64,000 bases of DNA from assembly GCA_963667375.1 (NCBI GenBank), contig OY763323.1, forward strand, positions 3,410,001 through 3,474,000. Reading direction: 5' to 3'. The notes below the pieces were generated by a model. The model did no database searches. It was not told where the DNA came from and was given only the letters and a program-made list of their open reading frames with translations. Below, in pieces: positions 27,298 through 36,330 of the stretch (position 1 is the first letter of the stretch; every line of letters starts with the position of its first letter). The translations under genes were made by a program, and so were the position numbers. The stretch is from G963556115 sp963667375 (GTDB lineage Bacteria > Planctomycetota > SZUA-567).

Positions 27298-28293
27298 TCA
27301 GTGCTGCTGTTCATTTTTCGCCATTGATATTGCCGCCTCTATAGCTGAAACCATTGAAGCACCGTTAGCTCTGCCGGTACCTGCGATATCAAAGGCTGTC
27401 CCATGGTCCACCGAAGTCCTTATTACCGGCAGTCCTAATGTTATATTGACACCACTGTCAAAAGCCAGAGTCTTGAGCGGTCCAAGCCCCTGATCATGAT
27501 ACATCGCCAGAATCGCATCGAATTCCCCATGCAGCATTCTGTAAAATGCCGTATCCGCAGGTAACGCCCATGACGCATTCAGACCTTCCTCTCGGGCGAC
27601 AGCAACTGCAGGATTTATACGGGTCAACTCCTCGGTTCCGATATTTCCGTCCTCACCAGCATGCGGATTAAGCCCAAGGACTGCAATTCTCGGAGAAGAT
27701 AGTGCAAATCTGCGCTGCAGATCAGCAGCAAGAATTCTCAGAACCTTCCCTACACGCTCAGCAGTAATCAGCTCAGGCAGAGTGGATACTGGGGCATGAG
27801 TCGTGACCAGTGCAACTCTCAACCCTCCGCCGACGAGCATCATCACTTCATCGCGCACCCCGCACATCTGCCCTATCAGTTCCGTATGCCCCGGGAATTC
27901 GCAGCCGGCAGCCTTCCAGGCACTCTTACAGATCGGCGCAGTGACCAGCGCTTCCGCTTTATGCTCAAGACAAAGTTCCACCCCGGTTCTGACATATCCG
28001 AGACTATGAATCCCCGTCTGCTCACTCCATTTACCAACCGGATCATAAGCTCCGGTCCAGACAGCAGGCTGATACAGAGTAATACCTGCAGCGGTGAATT
28101 CAGGCTTTGTCACAACATCATAAACCAGCTCCAGCCCCAGATTGACCCGTGCCTGCTCAAAATAATAATGATCCCCAATTATCAGAAATGCCGTATCCGG
28201 ATAACTCTTACCGGCCAGAGCCTTGATTATTACTTCAGGCCCCACTCCGGCAGGATCTCCCATTGAAATAACGATACGCATGCAATCCGCCAT
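27298..28293 (-). CDS. pdxA: 4-hydroxythreonine-4-phosphate dehydrogenase (PdxA family)
   Basis: The 331-aa enzyme matches PdxA: ISMGDPAGVGPEVIIKAL at the N terminus, APICKSAWKAAGCEFPGHTE, the metal-site segments LGLNPHAGEDG and AMYHDQGLGPLKTLAF, and RTSVDHGTAFDIAGTG. PdxA oxidises 4-phosphohydroxy-threonine in pyridoxal phosphate synthesis; paralogues act on related phosphorylated four-carbon acids, so the pathway should be confirmed by finding pdxJ. It is probably cotranscribed with the downstream NtrC-type regulator. AGGGGAAG precedes the ATG; an ATG four codons on is a possible alternative. Confidence 0.92.
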   Translation of the reverse strand: MADCMRIVISMGDPAGVGPEVIIKALAGKSYPDTAFLIIGDHYYFEQARVNLGLELVYDVVTKPEFTAAGITLYQPAVWTGAYDPVGKWSEQTGIHSLGYVRTGVELCLEHKAEALVTAPICKSAWKAAGCEFPGHTELIGQMCGVRDEVMMLVGGGLRVALVTTHAPVSTLPELITAERVGKVLRILAADLQRRFALSSPRIAVLGLNPHAGEDGNIGTEELTRINPAVAVAREEGLNASWALPADTAFYRMLHGEFDAILAMYHDQGLGPLKTLAFDSGVNITLGLPVIRTSVDHGTAFDIAGTGRANGASMVSAIEAAISMAKNEQQH

Positions 28294-28512
28294 CAGACTT
28301 CCCCTGCACCGCCTGCATGAGATTCCCCATGGCGGCTAACTTCTCACACAGTTAGATATAATAAAATTATAACTTAGATTAGATACGACTCTTATATGCT
28401 CCCACCAGCCAACGCTGTATTCTCACCAGCGGCCAGCAGCACCGGCAGCCGAAAGACATAACCGCAAAATCAGCGTATTAACCACTGAATTTATCTTGAG
28501 AATTGCTGCAAA

Positions 28513-29571
28513 TCAGCGAGGAGCTCCAATATCTGCGACCACAATATCGCCACAGTATTTTTTAGCCGTGCCCTCAAGCATTCCCACCTTGGCCTCAGCA
28601 AAGGTTACCGTTACATCCGCTTCAATCGCACATCCCAGAACCTCACCGGTATCCGCAGCTATACCACTGGGCACATCGAGTGAGAGAACTTTGGCATCGG
28701 ATCTATTTACCGCTTCTATTATCTCCTTGAATTCGCCCTCGATCTCACGATTCAAACCAGTTCCGAACATACCGTCTATCACCATCCCCGCTTCGTCAAT
28801 CAGTTCCAGAATTTCATTATGAGTTCCATCAAAGATCGCAACCGCCGACTGATTCAGAATATCCAGATTGACAGCCGCGTCATCAGAATAAGTATCCGCA
28901 AGCAGCACCACCTGTACTGGTACCCGGCGTTCAATAAGCCCTCTGGCAACAACCATGGCATCACCGCCATTATTTCCGCCCCCGACAAGTACCGCAACTT
29001 TGTGCACGTCACTCAGCGTTCTGCTCATGCGTTCAGCAACAACCGCCCCGCCAATTCCGGCATTTTCCATCAGACAGATACTAGGCATACCATAAACCTC
29101 AACCGCTTTACGATCTATCTCATGAGCCTGAGCAACCGAAAGAGTCTTTTTCTTGTCTATTCTCCGGATATATGGATTCCGTTCCACCTGCCAGCCATCC
29201 CAGTTCTTATCATGGCTGGGATCAACAAAAAATTTAGCCACAACAAAATTTTCCGAACCCAGAGTGGCGGTTGAATCAGTACCCGAAATAACACAGGGAA
29301 AATCATCATCCAGCTGATCATACTGCATAACCAGATTCATATTTTTAACAATACTTAGATTGGTCTGAAAAGCCTCTAATGACTTATTAGAACTATCGGT
29401 AAGAATAATTTTCAGTTTCTGTCCAAAGTTACTGATCCGCCGCGCAGCCGCGAGCGATGCCGCCCCTGCCAGAGATGATGAAACACCAATCTCAACCGAA
29501 CAGCTAACCCCCATGGCCATTGCCCTTCCAGCTCTCTCTGCAATCAAGATATCAGGCAAATCAAAGATCAT
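28513..29571 (-). CDS. NAD(P)H-hydrate epimerase (YjeF_N) with extra N-terminal domain
   Basis: The C-terminal part of this 352-aa protein (about 140-352) is a complete YjeF_N epimerase: MENAGIGGAVVAERM, the loop VLVGGGNNGGDAMVVARGL, VIDGMFGTGLNREI and the LDVPSGIAADTGEVLG motif. It repairs the R form of hydrated NAD(P)H. No ADP-dependent dehydratase (YjeF_C) domain is fused. The first 137 residues are unusual: VEIGVSSSLAGAASLAAARR followed by a KIILTDSSNKSLEAF segment that runs parallel to the epimerase Rossmann unit, but the GNNGGD loop is lost, suggesting a degenerate duplicate. The start at 29571 has AAGGAG 6 bases upstream; the ATG at 29625 lacks one. Confidence 0.85.
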   Translation of the reverse strand: MIFDLPDILIAERAGRAMAMGVSCSVEIGVSSSLAGAASLAAARRISNFGQKLKIILTDSSNKSLEAFQTNLSIVKNMNLVMQYDQLDDDFPCVISGTDSTATLGSENFVVAKFFVDPSHDKNWDGWQVERNPYIRRIDKKKTLSVAQAHEIDRKAVEVYGMPSICLMENAGIGGAVVAERMSRTLSDVHKVAVLVGGGNNGGDAMVVARGLIERRVPVQVVLLADTYSDDAAVNLDILNQSAVAIFDGTHNEILELIDEAGMVIDGMFGTGLNREIEGEFKEIIEAVNRSDAKVLSLDVPSGIAADTGEVLGCAIEADVTVTFAEAKVGMLEGTAKKYCGDIVVADIGAPR

Positions 29572-29738
29572 GCAATACTCCTTACTGCTATCATAAAAGG
29601 TGGGAGATGAAGAAAAACACTTCACATCCGACCTGGTCTTCCGTGCGATACATCTGTATAGATATTAATTAGGCCCTTCATAATTTGAAGACCACCCGCA
29701 GATACAAGCAACCTGCCTTAATACTTAACAGATACCAT

Positions 29739-29769
29739 AAAAAAAATATACTGTCTTTAATACAGTATA
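29739..29769 (-). terminator. Rho-independent terminator after the 212-aa protein gene
   Basis: On the minus strand TATACTGT and ACAGTATA are exact inverted arms around a 7-base loop, followed by TTTTTTTTAT. It lies 77 bases past the stop of the unknown gene. Confidence 0.75.
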
Positions 29770-29845
29770 CATACCAGGTATTACTTTAACAAGAATTATC
29801 CGACCAGAAGATAATTAATTGAACAATTAAAATCCGGTCCCGGAA

Positions 29846-30484
29846 TCAGCTGTACAACGGATCTGTGAGCCCCGTATTTACATAATCCGAGCCCACAGTC
29901 AACTCCATTTTCAGAACATAGCTGCGCAGGCTATTCTCATTCCGGTTGAGAGTATCCTGAGGATCCACAGCATAATCTTCAATAAAATCCGGGAACTGAT
30001 TCACATGATTTACAATACTCTCACTCGCCGCAACCGACATGAAGCCATTGGTAATTCCAATGGAACTGCGTAAAACAGTATTAACCTCATCCGCGTCCCC
30101 GCGCTCACTGGAAGTAGAAACGATATGTCCGATACCATCGGTCTGCAATGAGACCTCCTGATCCAGAGATATCTGATTACTGTACAGTAATTTCCGGACA
30201 TTTTCAGCAAAACCGGCAATATTTTCCGCATGATCAAGACTTATCTGATCCATAGATTTATATGAACCGGACTCATCGGTAGTGGCTACCTTATCCAGCT
30301 GCCCCTTGATCCATTCCCGGGAGAATGCGGATATACTCCGCGCTGAGAGCTTTATTGAATCGGTAATACCCTCATAAGTATTTGATTTGGTTGTTATTGG
30401 AGTTGAAAAAGAATTTACGAAAGAGGTCATGCGTGAATATGCAAGCTGAGCATTATAATTTGATAAGGCAATATTAATAGACAC
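29846..30484 (-). CDS. Unknown 212-aa protein with candidate sigma-54 promoter
   Basis: I do not recognise this protein. It begins MSINIALSNYNAQLAYSRMT, has no signal peptide or membrane segment, and is Ser/Thr/Asn-rich with helical stretches (KSMDQISLDHAENIAGFAEN, then VRKLLYSNQ). The composition resembles exported axial flagellar proteins, but no flagellin, hook or cap signature was found. The start is a GTG at 30484 with GGAG 8 bases upstream; codons upstream of it (to 30598) are Cys-rich and cover the putative promoter, so they are not used. The promoter-like TGG-N8-TTGT element lies 42-57 bases upstream. It is monocistronic. Confidence 0.7.
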   Translation of the reverse strand: MSINIALSNYNAQLAYSRMTSFVNSFSTPITTKSNTYEGITDSIKLSARSISAFSREWIKGQLDKVATTDESGSYKSMDQISLDHAENIAGFAENVRKLLYSNQISLDQEVSLQTDGIGHIVSTSSERGDADEVNTVLRSSIGITNGFMSVAASESIVNHVNQFPDFIEDYAVDPQDTLNRNENSLRSYVLKMELTVGSDYVNTGLTDPLYS

Positions 30485-30525
30485 TATTACTCTCCACTCT
30501 TTTCCATAATTGACCTTATAACGGC

Positions 30526-30541
30526 AACAACTTTGATACCA
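30526..30541 (-). promoter_or_regulatory. Candidate sigma-54 promoter of the 212-aa protein gene
   Basis: The minus strand reads TGGTATCAAAGTTGTT. The GG and TTG of the -24/-12 consensus are correctly spaced; as in the other candidates here the -12 C is T. The expected transcript start is near 30515, about 31 bases before the GTG start. Confidence 0.5.
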
Positions 30542-30811
30542 GTTACAATGAAATTGGCAGACAATTCCGAATAAAACATCGCAAATACACAAAAACATTA
30601 TTTCAACTTTTTTTCATTAAAAACACTTCCCACAGGTTTTTTCATAAAACAACAAAATCTCTTAAATTAGCTTGAAATTACCGGCATTTTCTGTTATAAA
30701 GGAATAATAAATTAAGTTTCTGCCTCTTACAGGTGGAAACTCTTTGTTTTTTTATAAGTGTATTTTTTGGGTTTTATTAATATATATATTAGCATTTCAA
30801 GGAGCTATAAT

Positions 30812-31753
30812 ATGGCAGAACAGACCAATTTTCTTGGTTATGACAGTGTAGATCTTGAGAAGGCTCTCTTCTCAATCATTCCAGCCCCATGCGAAGATGG
30901 TGCCACCTATGTTTCCGGGCAAAGCCTGGCCCCACGTGCAATTATTGATGCTTCATCACAAATCGAAAGCTATGATGAAGAGACCGGTCTGGATGTCATT
31001 GCTCGCGATGGTGTACACTGCATTTCCCCTGAAAGTGCACCTCATGGAGCCGATCTGCCAGCATGGTTGACTAAAAACATTAACGAAGCACTCGACGCAA
31101 CCGCAGTGCCTGTTATTATCGGTGGTGACGGCACTATATCTTTTGAATGTATTAAGACACTTGCTGACAGAGCCACCAAAGAGCATCAGGAACTCTCAGT
31201 TCTTCACATTGACGCTCATGCGGATCTTAATAATATTGAAGATGATGACGAAAACAATCTCAACACCATGCGCAAGGTTATCGATTCAGGCATTAATATC
31301 AACCTCTGCCAGCTGGGAGTCCGCAGTCTCTCGCAGGAAGCCTTCGATATAATCGCCAATGAAGAGAAAGGCATCGACTGCTACTTCATGTCTGACCTGC
31401 GCTACTCAAGTGACGATGACTGGCAGGACGATATAATTACTGCGCTGAGCAGCCCGGTATATATTTCTATCGACCTCTCAGCTTTTGATAGCGCTATCGT
31501 ACCAAATGTCGGCAACCCTGAGCCAGGAGGTCTTAACTGGCAGCAGATTACCCGCCTGCTCAAAAAGGTTTCAAGCCATCGCCGTATAGCAGCTATTGAT
31601 ATTGTTGAACTCTGCCCACGTGAAGATGATGTTGTCAGCGATTACACCACTGCCCGTCTGGTTTACAAGACTATGAGCTACATCCTCTCTGGCGGCAAGA
31701 TGCTGGAAAAGAATCTTATCGCCAATACCGATATAGACGCCGACGCTGAATAA
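30812..31753 (+). CDS. Ureohydrolase (arginase/agmatinase) family protein with altered metal site
   Basis: The 313-aa protein has the arginase fold: SIIPAPCEDGATYVSGQSLA, the DAHADL motif (Asp134, His136, Asp138) and SIDLSAFDSAIVPNVGNPEP followed by GG. Two manganese ligands differ from the family rule: the GGDHS motif is GGDGT (Gly107 in place of His), and the SxDxDxxDP motif has Ser223 in place of the second Asp. The enzyme may bind one metal, act on another substrate or be inactive. The start at 30812 has AAGGAG 8 bases upstream; an upstream ATG (30758) has no site. It is monocistronic, with a strong terminator. Confidence 0.88.
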   Translation: MAEQTNFLGYDSVDLEKALFSIIPAPCEDGATYVSGQSLAPRAIIDASSQIESYDEETGLDVIARDGVHCISPESAPHGADLPAWLTKNINEALDATAVPVIIGGDGTISFECIKTLADRATKEHQELSVLHIDAHADLNNIEDDDENNLNTMRKVIDSGININLCQLGVRSLSQEAFDIIANEEKGIDCYFMSDLRYSSDDDWQDDIITALSSPVYISIDLSAFDSAIVPNVGNPEPGGLNWQQITRLLKKVSSHRRIAAIDIVELCPREDDVVSDYTTARLVYKTMSYILSGGKMLEKNLIANTDIDADAE

Positions 31754-31780
31754 CTTTCTTCAAAACGCAAATTATCTCTA

Positions 31781-31816
31781 AACCGGAGACTCTGCAAACA
31801 GAGTCTCCGGTTTTTT
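31781..31816 (+). terminator. Rho-independent terminator of the ureohydrolase gene
   Basis: AACCGGAGACTCTG and CAGAGTCTCCGGTT are exact 14-bp inverted arms with a 4-base loop (CAAA), followed by TTTT. It starts 28 bases after the stop. Confidence 0.93.
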
Positions 31817-31956
31817 CTGGCTTTTTCTGCCACTCTGCATAAAACTCTGGCAATTTTTTCCGCCTCTTCAAGATAGTATTATCAGATATTATTGTTTAAA
31901 ATGCCATTTATGCTGTAAATATTGGAAAAAAAATTATTTTTCCAGTTACCAATCAC

Positions 31957-31972
31957 TGGAATGGTTATTGTT
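31957..31972 (+). promoter_or_regulatory. Candidate sigma-54 promoter of the hook gene
   Basis: TGGAATGGTTATTGTT fits the -24/-12 layout (TGG, then TTG at the correct spacing), with T for the usual C at -12. The expected start near 31983 leaves a leader of about 72 bases before the flgE-type ATG. It differs from the flgF-operon element at few positions (both begin TGGAA). Confidence 0.55.
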
Positions 31973-32054
31973 AACTAAAATTCGAAAAATACTAATTGTT
32001 GTTCCGCAGAATGAGGATTCATTATAATCCCACTGCTAACTCGGAGGCAAACTA

Positions 32055-33998
32055 ATGGGCTTATCACAATCACTCTGGACCGGTCTGAGCAGTCTTAAAT
32101 CACACCAGACCTGGACAGATGTTATCAGTAACAATCTTTCACAGGCTAGCACCGACGGGTTCAAATATTCTGATGTCAGTTTTAACGATATTCTATATGG
32201 AAAGATCAGCAGTGGCTCAAAAGAAGAAGGAAACCGCGGTTCCATCAACCCGAACCAGGTCGGTAACGGTGTAAATGTTGGAACAATCAATCAGGTTTTC
32301 AGTCCCGGCGGCATGACACAAACCAGCCGGACCTTCGACTGCGCCATTGACGGCAATGGGTTCTTCGTTCTCGGAGGACTCAATAACTCACGTTCCGATT
32401 ACTACACTAAAAACGGAAAGTTTTTTCTCAGTTCGCCACTTAGTGGCAACCTAGAGAACCAGAATCTGCTCTCAGCTGACGGACTAATCGTTCAGGGCTA
32501 TCAGGCTATTGACGGAGTCCTGTCAGATGCCATTTCAGACATAACGCTGCCAACTCTCGGCAAGCACCTTGATGGTGAAGTTACTACAGCCCTGACTTTC
32601 ACAGGTAATCTTAATTCAAATGTTGACGTGCTTCAAGGGAATAATATCGCTACTTCTTCCGACAGTATCACTGCCGGAAGCTGGCTGAGTAATACCGGCA
32701 GTAATATCAATGTAGGTGGCGTTGAGAGTACCGGTTCACTATTCAATAAAACAACTTCCGCCATTGCCGACGGTACCACCGATCTTGCTGATATCAGTTT
32801 TCAGCGCGGAACCGGCAGTACCCAGAATCTTTTTGGAAATATTCCTGCCGGATACACCATGGACAGCAGAGAACTGACCGTTGAATTCACCAAAGGCAGC
32901 CACAACTATACCGATACTTTTGTCTACGGCACCGACGGCACAACGCTTGAAGACTTTGCAGCCTGGCTGGCAGGTGGAGTTGGCGATTCCGGCACCGCTG
33001 ATACGCAGAGAATTGACGGCGGTATATTCGGTACCGTACGTACCCGGGAATACACGGTTGATGGCGACGGTTATGCAGCACCTGCGGAACAGGCAGGAAG
33101 TTACTTCGGCTATGATGACGAAGGCAACTTCAACCTTAATATCGCCAGTAACCTTGGCAGGTTCAACACTATCTCCGATATCAGGATTTCGACATCAACG
33201 ATGGTAACCGACCCTTCAACCGGTGAGTCACGTAATCTGCAAAGCTATTACGATGATTTTTTCCAGGCAAACCCAGCCTATACCGAAGACGATACCGGTG
33301 GCAGCGGTATATCCCTTACTGAAGTTTATCTACCTTCAACAGTTGCCGGAGAAGGAACGGTAGAAGAATCTGAACGTGTTAATTACACTCTGATTTCCAG
33401 AGATTCCAACGGCAGCACCTGGCGCTGGTTCGCCGATGGCGATTTCGAAAGCACCGATGACAGTTCTTTGAATAAAGGAACAGGTATCATTCGCTTCGGC
33501 ACTTCGAGCCTGAGTGGTGAACAGCAGGTAATTGACTCAACCATTGACGGCGGCACAACCTATACCATGGATTTTTCAGCAATGACTCAGCTGGCTATAG
33601 ATAACTCACCACAGATAACTCAGGATGGGTATCCGGACGGCGAACTGGACAGCTACCTGATTGATCAGTATGGAGTTATTGACGGTCACTACACCAATGG
33701 CTTAAACGAACATCTGGCAAAACTGGCGATGGCGGTAATACCCAATCAGAACGGTATGTCACAAGTTGGAAACACCTTATGGACAACCAACGGTATTTCC
33801 GGAGACGCACTGTACAACAGTACCGAGAATATGAAACTCTTCGGCTCAATACGCAGTCACTATCTTGAAAGTTCAAATGTCAATATGGCTAAAGAAATGA
33901 CCAAACTTCTTATGTCACAACGCGGTTATCAGCTTGGATCAAGAGTAATAACCACCGCCGATGATATGCTGCAGGAAGCGGTGAATATGAAACGTTAA
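32055..33998 (+). CDS. flgE: Flagellar hook protein FlgE
   Basis: A 647-aa axial protein with hook-family ends: N-terminal SLWTGLSSLKSHQTWTDVIS followed by NNLSQASTDGFKYSDVSFND, the FDCAIDGNGFFVL motif near residue 95, and C-terminal LESSNVNMAKEMTKLLMSQR followed by GYQLGSRVITTADDML. The central region (about 170-560) is a long variable surface domain, larger than in enterobacterial FlgE (about 400 residues). It is exported by the flagellar type III system and has no signal peptide. It stands apart from the rod/ring operon, with its own candidate sigma-54 promoter and its own terminator. Confidence 0.92.
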   Translation: MGLSQSLWTGLSSLKSHQTWTDVISNNLSQASTDGFKYSDVSFNDILYGKISSGSKEEGNRGSINPNQVGNGVNVGTINQVFSPGGMTQTSRTFDCAIDGNGFFVLGGLNNSRSDYYTKNGKFFLSSPLSGNLENQNLLSADGLIVQGYQAIDGVLSDAISDITLPTLGKHLDGEVTTALTFTGNLNSNVDVLQGNNIATSSDSITAGSWLSNTGSNINVGGVESTGSLFNKTTSAIADGTTDLADISFQRGTGSTQNLFGNIPAGYTMDSRELTVEFTKGSHNYTDTFVYGTDGTTLEDFAAWLAGGVGDSGTADTQRIDGGIFGTVRTREYTVDGDGYAAPAEQAGSYFGYDDEGNFNLNIASNLGRFNTISDIRISTSTMVTDPSTGESRNLQSYYDDFFQANPAYTEDDTGGSGISLTEVYLPSTVAGEGTVEESERVNYTLISRDSNGSTWRWFADGDFESTDDSSLNKGTGIIRFGTSSLSGEQQVIDSTIDGGTTYTMDFSAMTQLAIDNSPQITQDGYPDGELDSYLIDQYGVIDGHYTNGLNEHLAKLAMAVIPNQNGMSQVGNTLWTTNGISGDALYNSTENMKLFGSIRSHYLESSNVNMAKEMTKLLMSQRGYQLGSRVITTADDMLQEAVNMKR

Positions 33999-34029
33999 AA
34001 ACCTAAGAAACGGTTATTCAACGATATCC

Positions 34030-34061
34030 CCCGGAGGCGAATAATTGCTTCCGGGTTTTTT
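34030..34061 (+). terminator. Rho-independent terminator of the hook gene
   Basis: CCCGGAGGC (34030-34038) pairs with GCTTCCGGG (34047-34055) with one G-U pair, followed by TTTTTT. It lies 31 bases after the stop. Confidence 0.9.
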
Positions 34062-34144
34062 GTAAAATAATTTGCATACATCCTTGCTGACATATAGAAT
34101 AAATTACACATAATATTTCTATACTTACCCACAAGGAGTATAAT

Positions 34145-35428
34145 ATGCGGCTGCCAAAGTTCTGTCTGTTTACTATCATACTACTATCCGCTATTTTTTG
34201 TATTAATTCCAGTTATTCTGGAGACACTCCAGACCCTGCAAAATTTGATGCTCATGCCAGTGACTTCAAATACTTTTTCACCAATTCGGATATGGATTTT
34301 CACTTTGGGAATCTTATTCTCGGATCTATTGTTAATAAAGGAGCGGAGACCGGAGAAGCGTTTTACGCCGCTTCAAAAATCAAAGACGGCTCGGCCGAAT
34401 CATGGCAGCAAGAATGGTACGAACTTGCGGAAAGGGTAGAATTACGGGGACAGCAGACACTGGAAGCAGGACACCCGGTAAGCGCACTGCCACTTCTGTT
34501 ACGCGCCTCCTATTATTACCGTATCTCACTTCTCTCAATACTCCCCACCGACCCCAGACTTGAAGAACGCGCCCTGAAATCACGTAAACTGTTAAAACAG
34601 GCCGGCACACTCCTGACCCCCGAACTTGAATATATCGAAATTCCCTTCAAGAATACATTTTTAACCGGTTATTTCCATAAAGCCCGTACCGATAATACCC
34701 CCTGCAAAACCCTGATAATGATCGGCGGTGGAGAGACTTTTGCCGAAGACCTTTATTTTTACCTCGGACAGGAAGCTTACGAACATGGATATAACTTCCT
34801 GTGTATCGATCTGCCTGGACAAGGGCTGCTGCCGTTATCCGGCTACACCTTCAAACCTGATATGTATGTCCCCATTAAAAACGTTATTGACTATGCGCTG
34901 AGTCGAGAAGATGTTGCCAGCGAAAAACTGGCGGCATACGGTATAAGCGGTGGCGGCGGTTTTGTACCACAGGCGGCAATGCATGACCAGAGAATAAAAG
35001 CGATTGCCATGAACTCCGCAGTTGTCAATGCCTATCCCCTCTTTGCCAGAATGCCGGTTACCCAGGCGACAAAGGAAGAGCAAGCGGCATGGAGCAGTTT
35101 CCATGCCAACATTGTCAAAGTAATTAACTGGCGCTGGGGAGTGCCGATGGCTGATACTCCAGCTCTTGTTGAAGCCAATCGCGGTTTTGAGTTTGATCCC
35201 AAAGAGGTAAAACAGCCCGCCCTGATCATTGTCGGTGAAGGTGAATATGCCGGCGCTGAGACCAGAAATCAGCAGACATACGCGATTGACAATCTGCCGA
35301 ATCCGAACAAAAAGCTGGTGATAACCCCTGCCAATGAAGGTGCCTCAAATCACTGTGTCATGGAGAACCGAACACTTGTCGGGGTTATTCTCTTTGACTG
35401 GCTTGATGATATCTTCGCTGCAGAATAA
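34145..35428 (+). CDS. Secreted alpha/beta hydrolase
   Basis: The 427-aa protein has a signal peptide (about 1-25, ending near SSYSG), a helical N-terminal cap region (about 30-155: YYYRISLLSIL) and an alpha/beta hydrolase domain (about 160-425). Hydrolase marks are the strand LIMIGGGETFAEDLYF, FLCIDLPGQGLLPL, the nucleophile elbow AYGISGGGG with Ser, and a late catalytic His in SNHCVMENRT. The layout resembles FrsA/2,6-dihydropseudooxynicotine hydrolase-like enzymes. The substrate is unknown. AAGGAG precedes the ATG at 34145. It is convergent with a CheX-like gene. Confidence 0.82.
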   Translation: MRLPKFCLFTIILLSAIFCINSSYSGDTPDPAKFDAHASDFKYFFTNSDMDFHFGNLILGSIVNKGAETGEAFYAASKIKDGSAESWQQEWYELAERVELRGQQTLEAGHPVSALPLLLRASYYYRISLLSILPTDPRLEERALKSRKLLKQAGTLLTPELEYIEIPFKNTFLTGYFHKARTDNTPCKTLIMIGGGETFAEDLYFYLGQEAYEHGYNFLCIDLPGQGLLPLSGYTFKPDMYVPIKNVIDYALSREDVASEKLAAYGISGGGGFVPQAAMHDQRIKAIAMNSAVVNAYPLFARMPVTQATKEEQAAWSSFHANIVKVINWRWGVPMADTPALVEANRGFEFDPKEVKQPALIIVGEGEYAGAETRNQQTYAIDNLPNPNKKLVITPANEGASNHCVMENRTLVGVILFDWLDDIFAAE

Positions 35429-35511
35429 AAAAAAAGTATACAGCTGTGAAATCCTGACCTGTCGCTGCTTTATCTGATTAACATCTCTATTTATTACCTA
35501 GTATAAAACAA

Positions 35512-35539
35512 AGATTGCTGCACTTTAGTGCAGCAATCT
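35512..35539. terminator. Bidirectional terminator hairpin
   Basis: AGATTGCTGCAC (35512-35523) and GTGCAGCAATCT (35528-35539) are exact inverted arms with a 4-base loop. On the minus strand TTTGTTTTAT follows, so it can terminate the CheX-like gene; on the plus strand it follows the hydrolase gene. Confidence 0.8.
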
Positions 35540-35659
35540 CTAATAATCAGTAGTATATAATTAAAACTGTTATTACCGTTAAAGCCCTGCTTCACATAAC
35601 ACCGGCAGAAAGACCCGCACGCAATTAAAACTCCGCTGCGGTCAAAGTAAAAAAACAAT

Positions 35660-36157
35660 CTAAATTTTCACCAGGAACATCGCAATTGTAAAAGAGAGAT
35701 CCTGACGCGGATTAGGGATAATACCATCAAGTTCAAAATCAACACTGATGGTTGTCGCCCCTTTATAATGCGATATGAAATAATTAGAACCGACAACTAC
35801 CGACGGCGTACTTATTTTATCAAATTTATACTCGGTAACCGAGAGCACGGCTTTGGTCTGACCGGCAATAATATTACAAATCTCGCATAAGCCATCAAGA
35901 ACATTATTATCAAGAGCTGTCATTTCTTCACCCAGCATCTTACCGGCAAGAAACATTGCACCCTCTTCAGAAGTATTTATTAGAATTGATCCGTTACAGT
36001 TGCCGGCACAGCCTATAATAGCGGTCACATCACGGGTACAGGTAAATCTTCTGCTCGCCCCGACCGGCACCGGTTTCAACCCGGCCATAGCCAGACCATC
36101 CCTTGCCGATTTTACCAGAACTCCAACAAGCTTTTCATCAATTCTCAGTATTTTCAT
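35660..36157 (-). CDS. CheX-like chemotaxis phosphatase domain protein
   Basis: A 165-aa cytoplasmic protein with the CheC/CheX/FliY-type fold: TAIIGCAGNCNGSILINTSE, MAGKMLGEE-like FLAGKMLGEEMT and the helix LDGLCEICNIIAGQTKAVL carrying the Glu-x-x-Asn pair (E and N in CEICN) that removes phosphate from CheY-P in CheX. Such a protein could dephosphorylate a CheY in flagellar control. No che genes are next to it, but two diguanylate cyclase genes follow upstream on the same strand. AAGG is 8 bases before the ATG. Confidence 0.82.
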   Translation of the reverse strand: MKILRIDEKLVGVLVKSARDGLAMAGLKPVPVGASRRFTCTRDVTAIIGCAGNCNGSILINTSEEGAMFLAGKMLGEEMTALDNNVLDGLCEICNIIAGQTKAVLSVTEYKFDKISTPSVVVGSNYFISHYKGATTISVDFELDGIIPNPRQDLSFTIAMFLVKI

Positions 36158-36330
36158 TTTTAAACCTTATGGCAAAGTTAAATAGTTAAAGATAATAAGC
36201 CAAAGCACCACTGCACTTAACATAAATTTTAACACCAATTAAAGAATATCAGGCATTCCTTAATAGTCAAGCAAAAAACCCTGGTGGTTACATACAGATC
36301 ATATAAAAACGAAAAACTTGATAATTACAC

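Noticed and set aside
30485..30598. Extended N terminus of the 212-aa protein
   Set aside because: These codons are Cys-rich, have no ribosome-binding site and overlap the putative sigma-54 element; the GTG at 30484 has a good GGAG.
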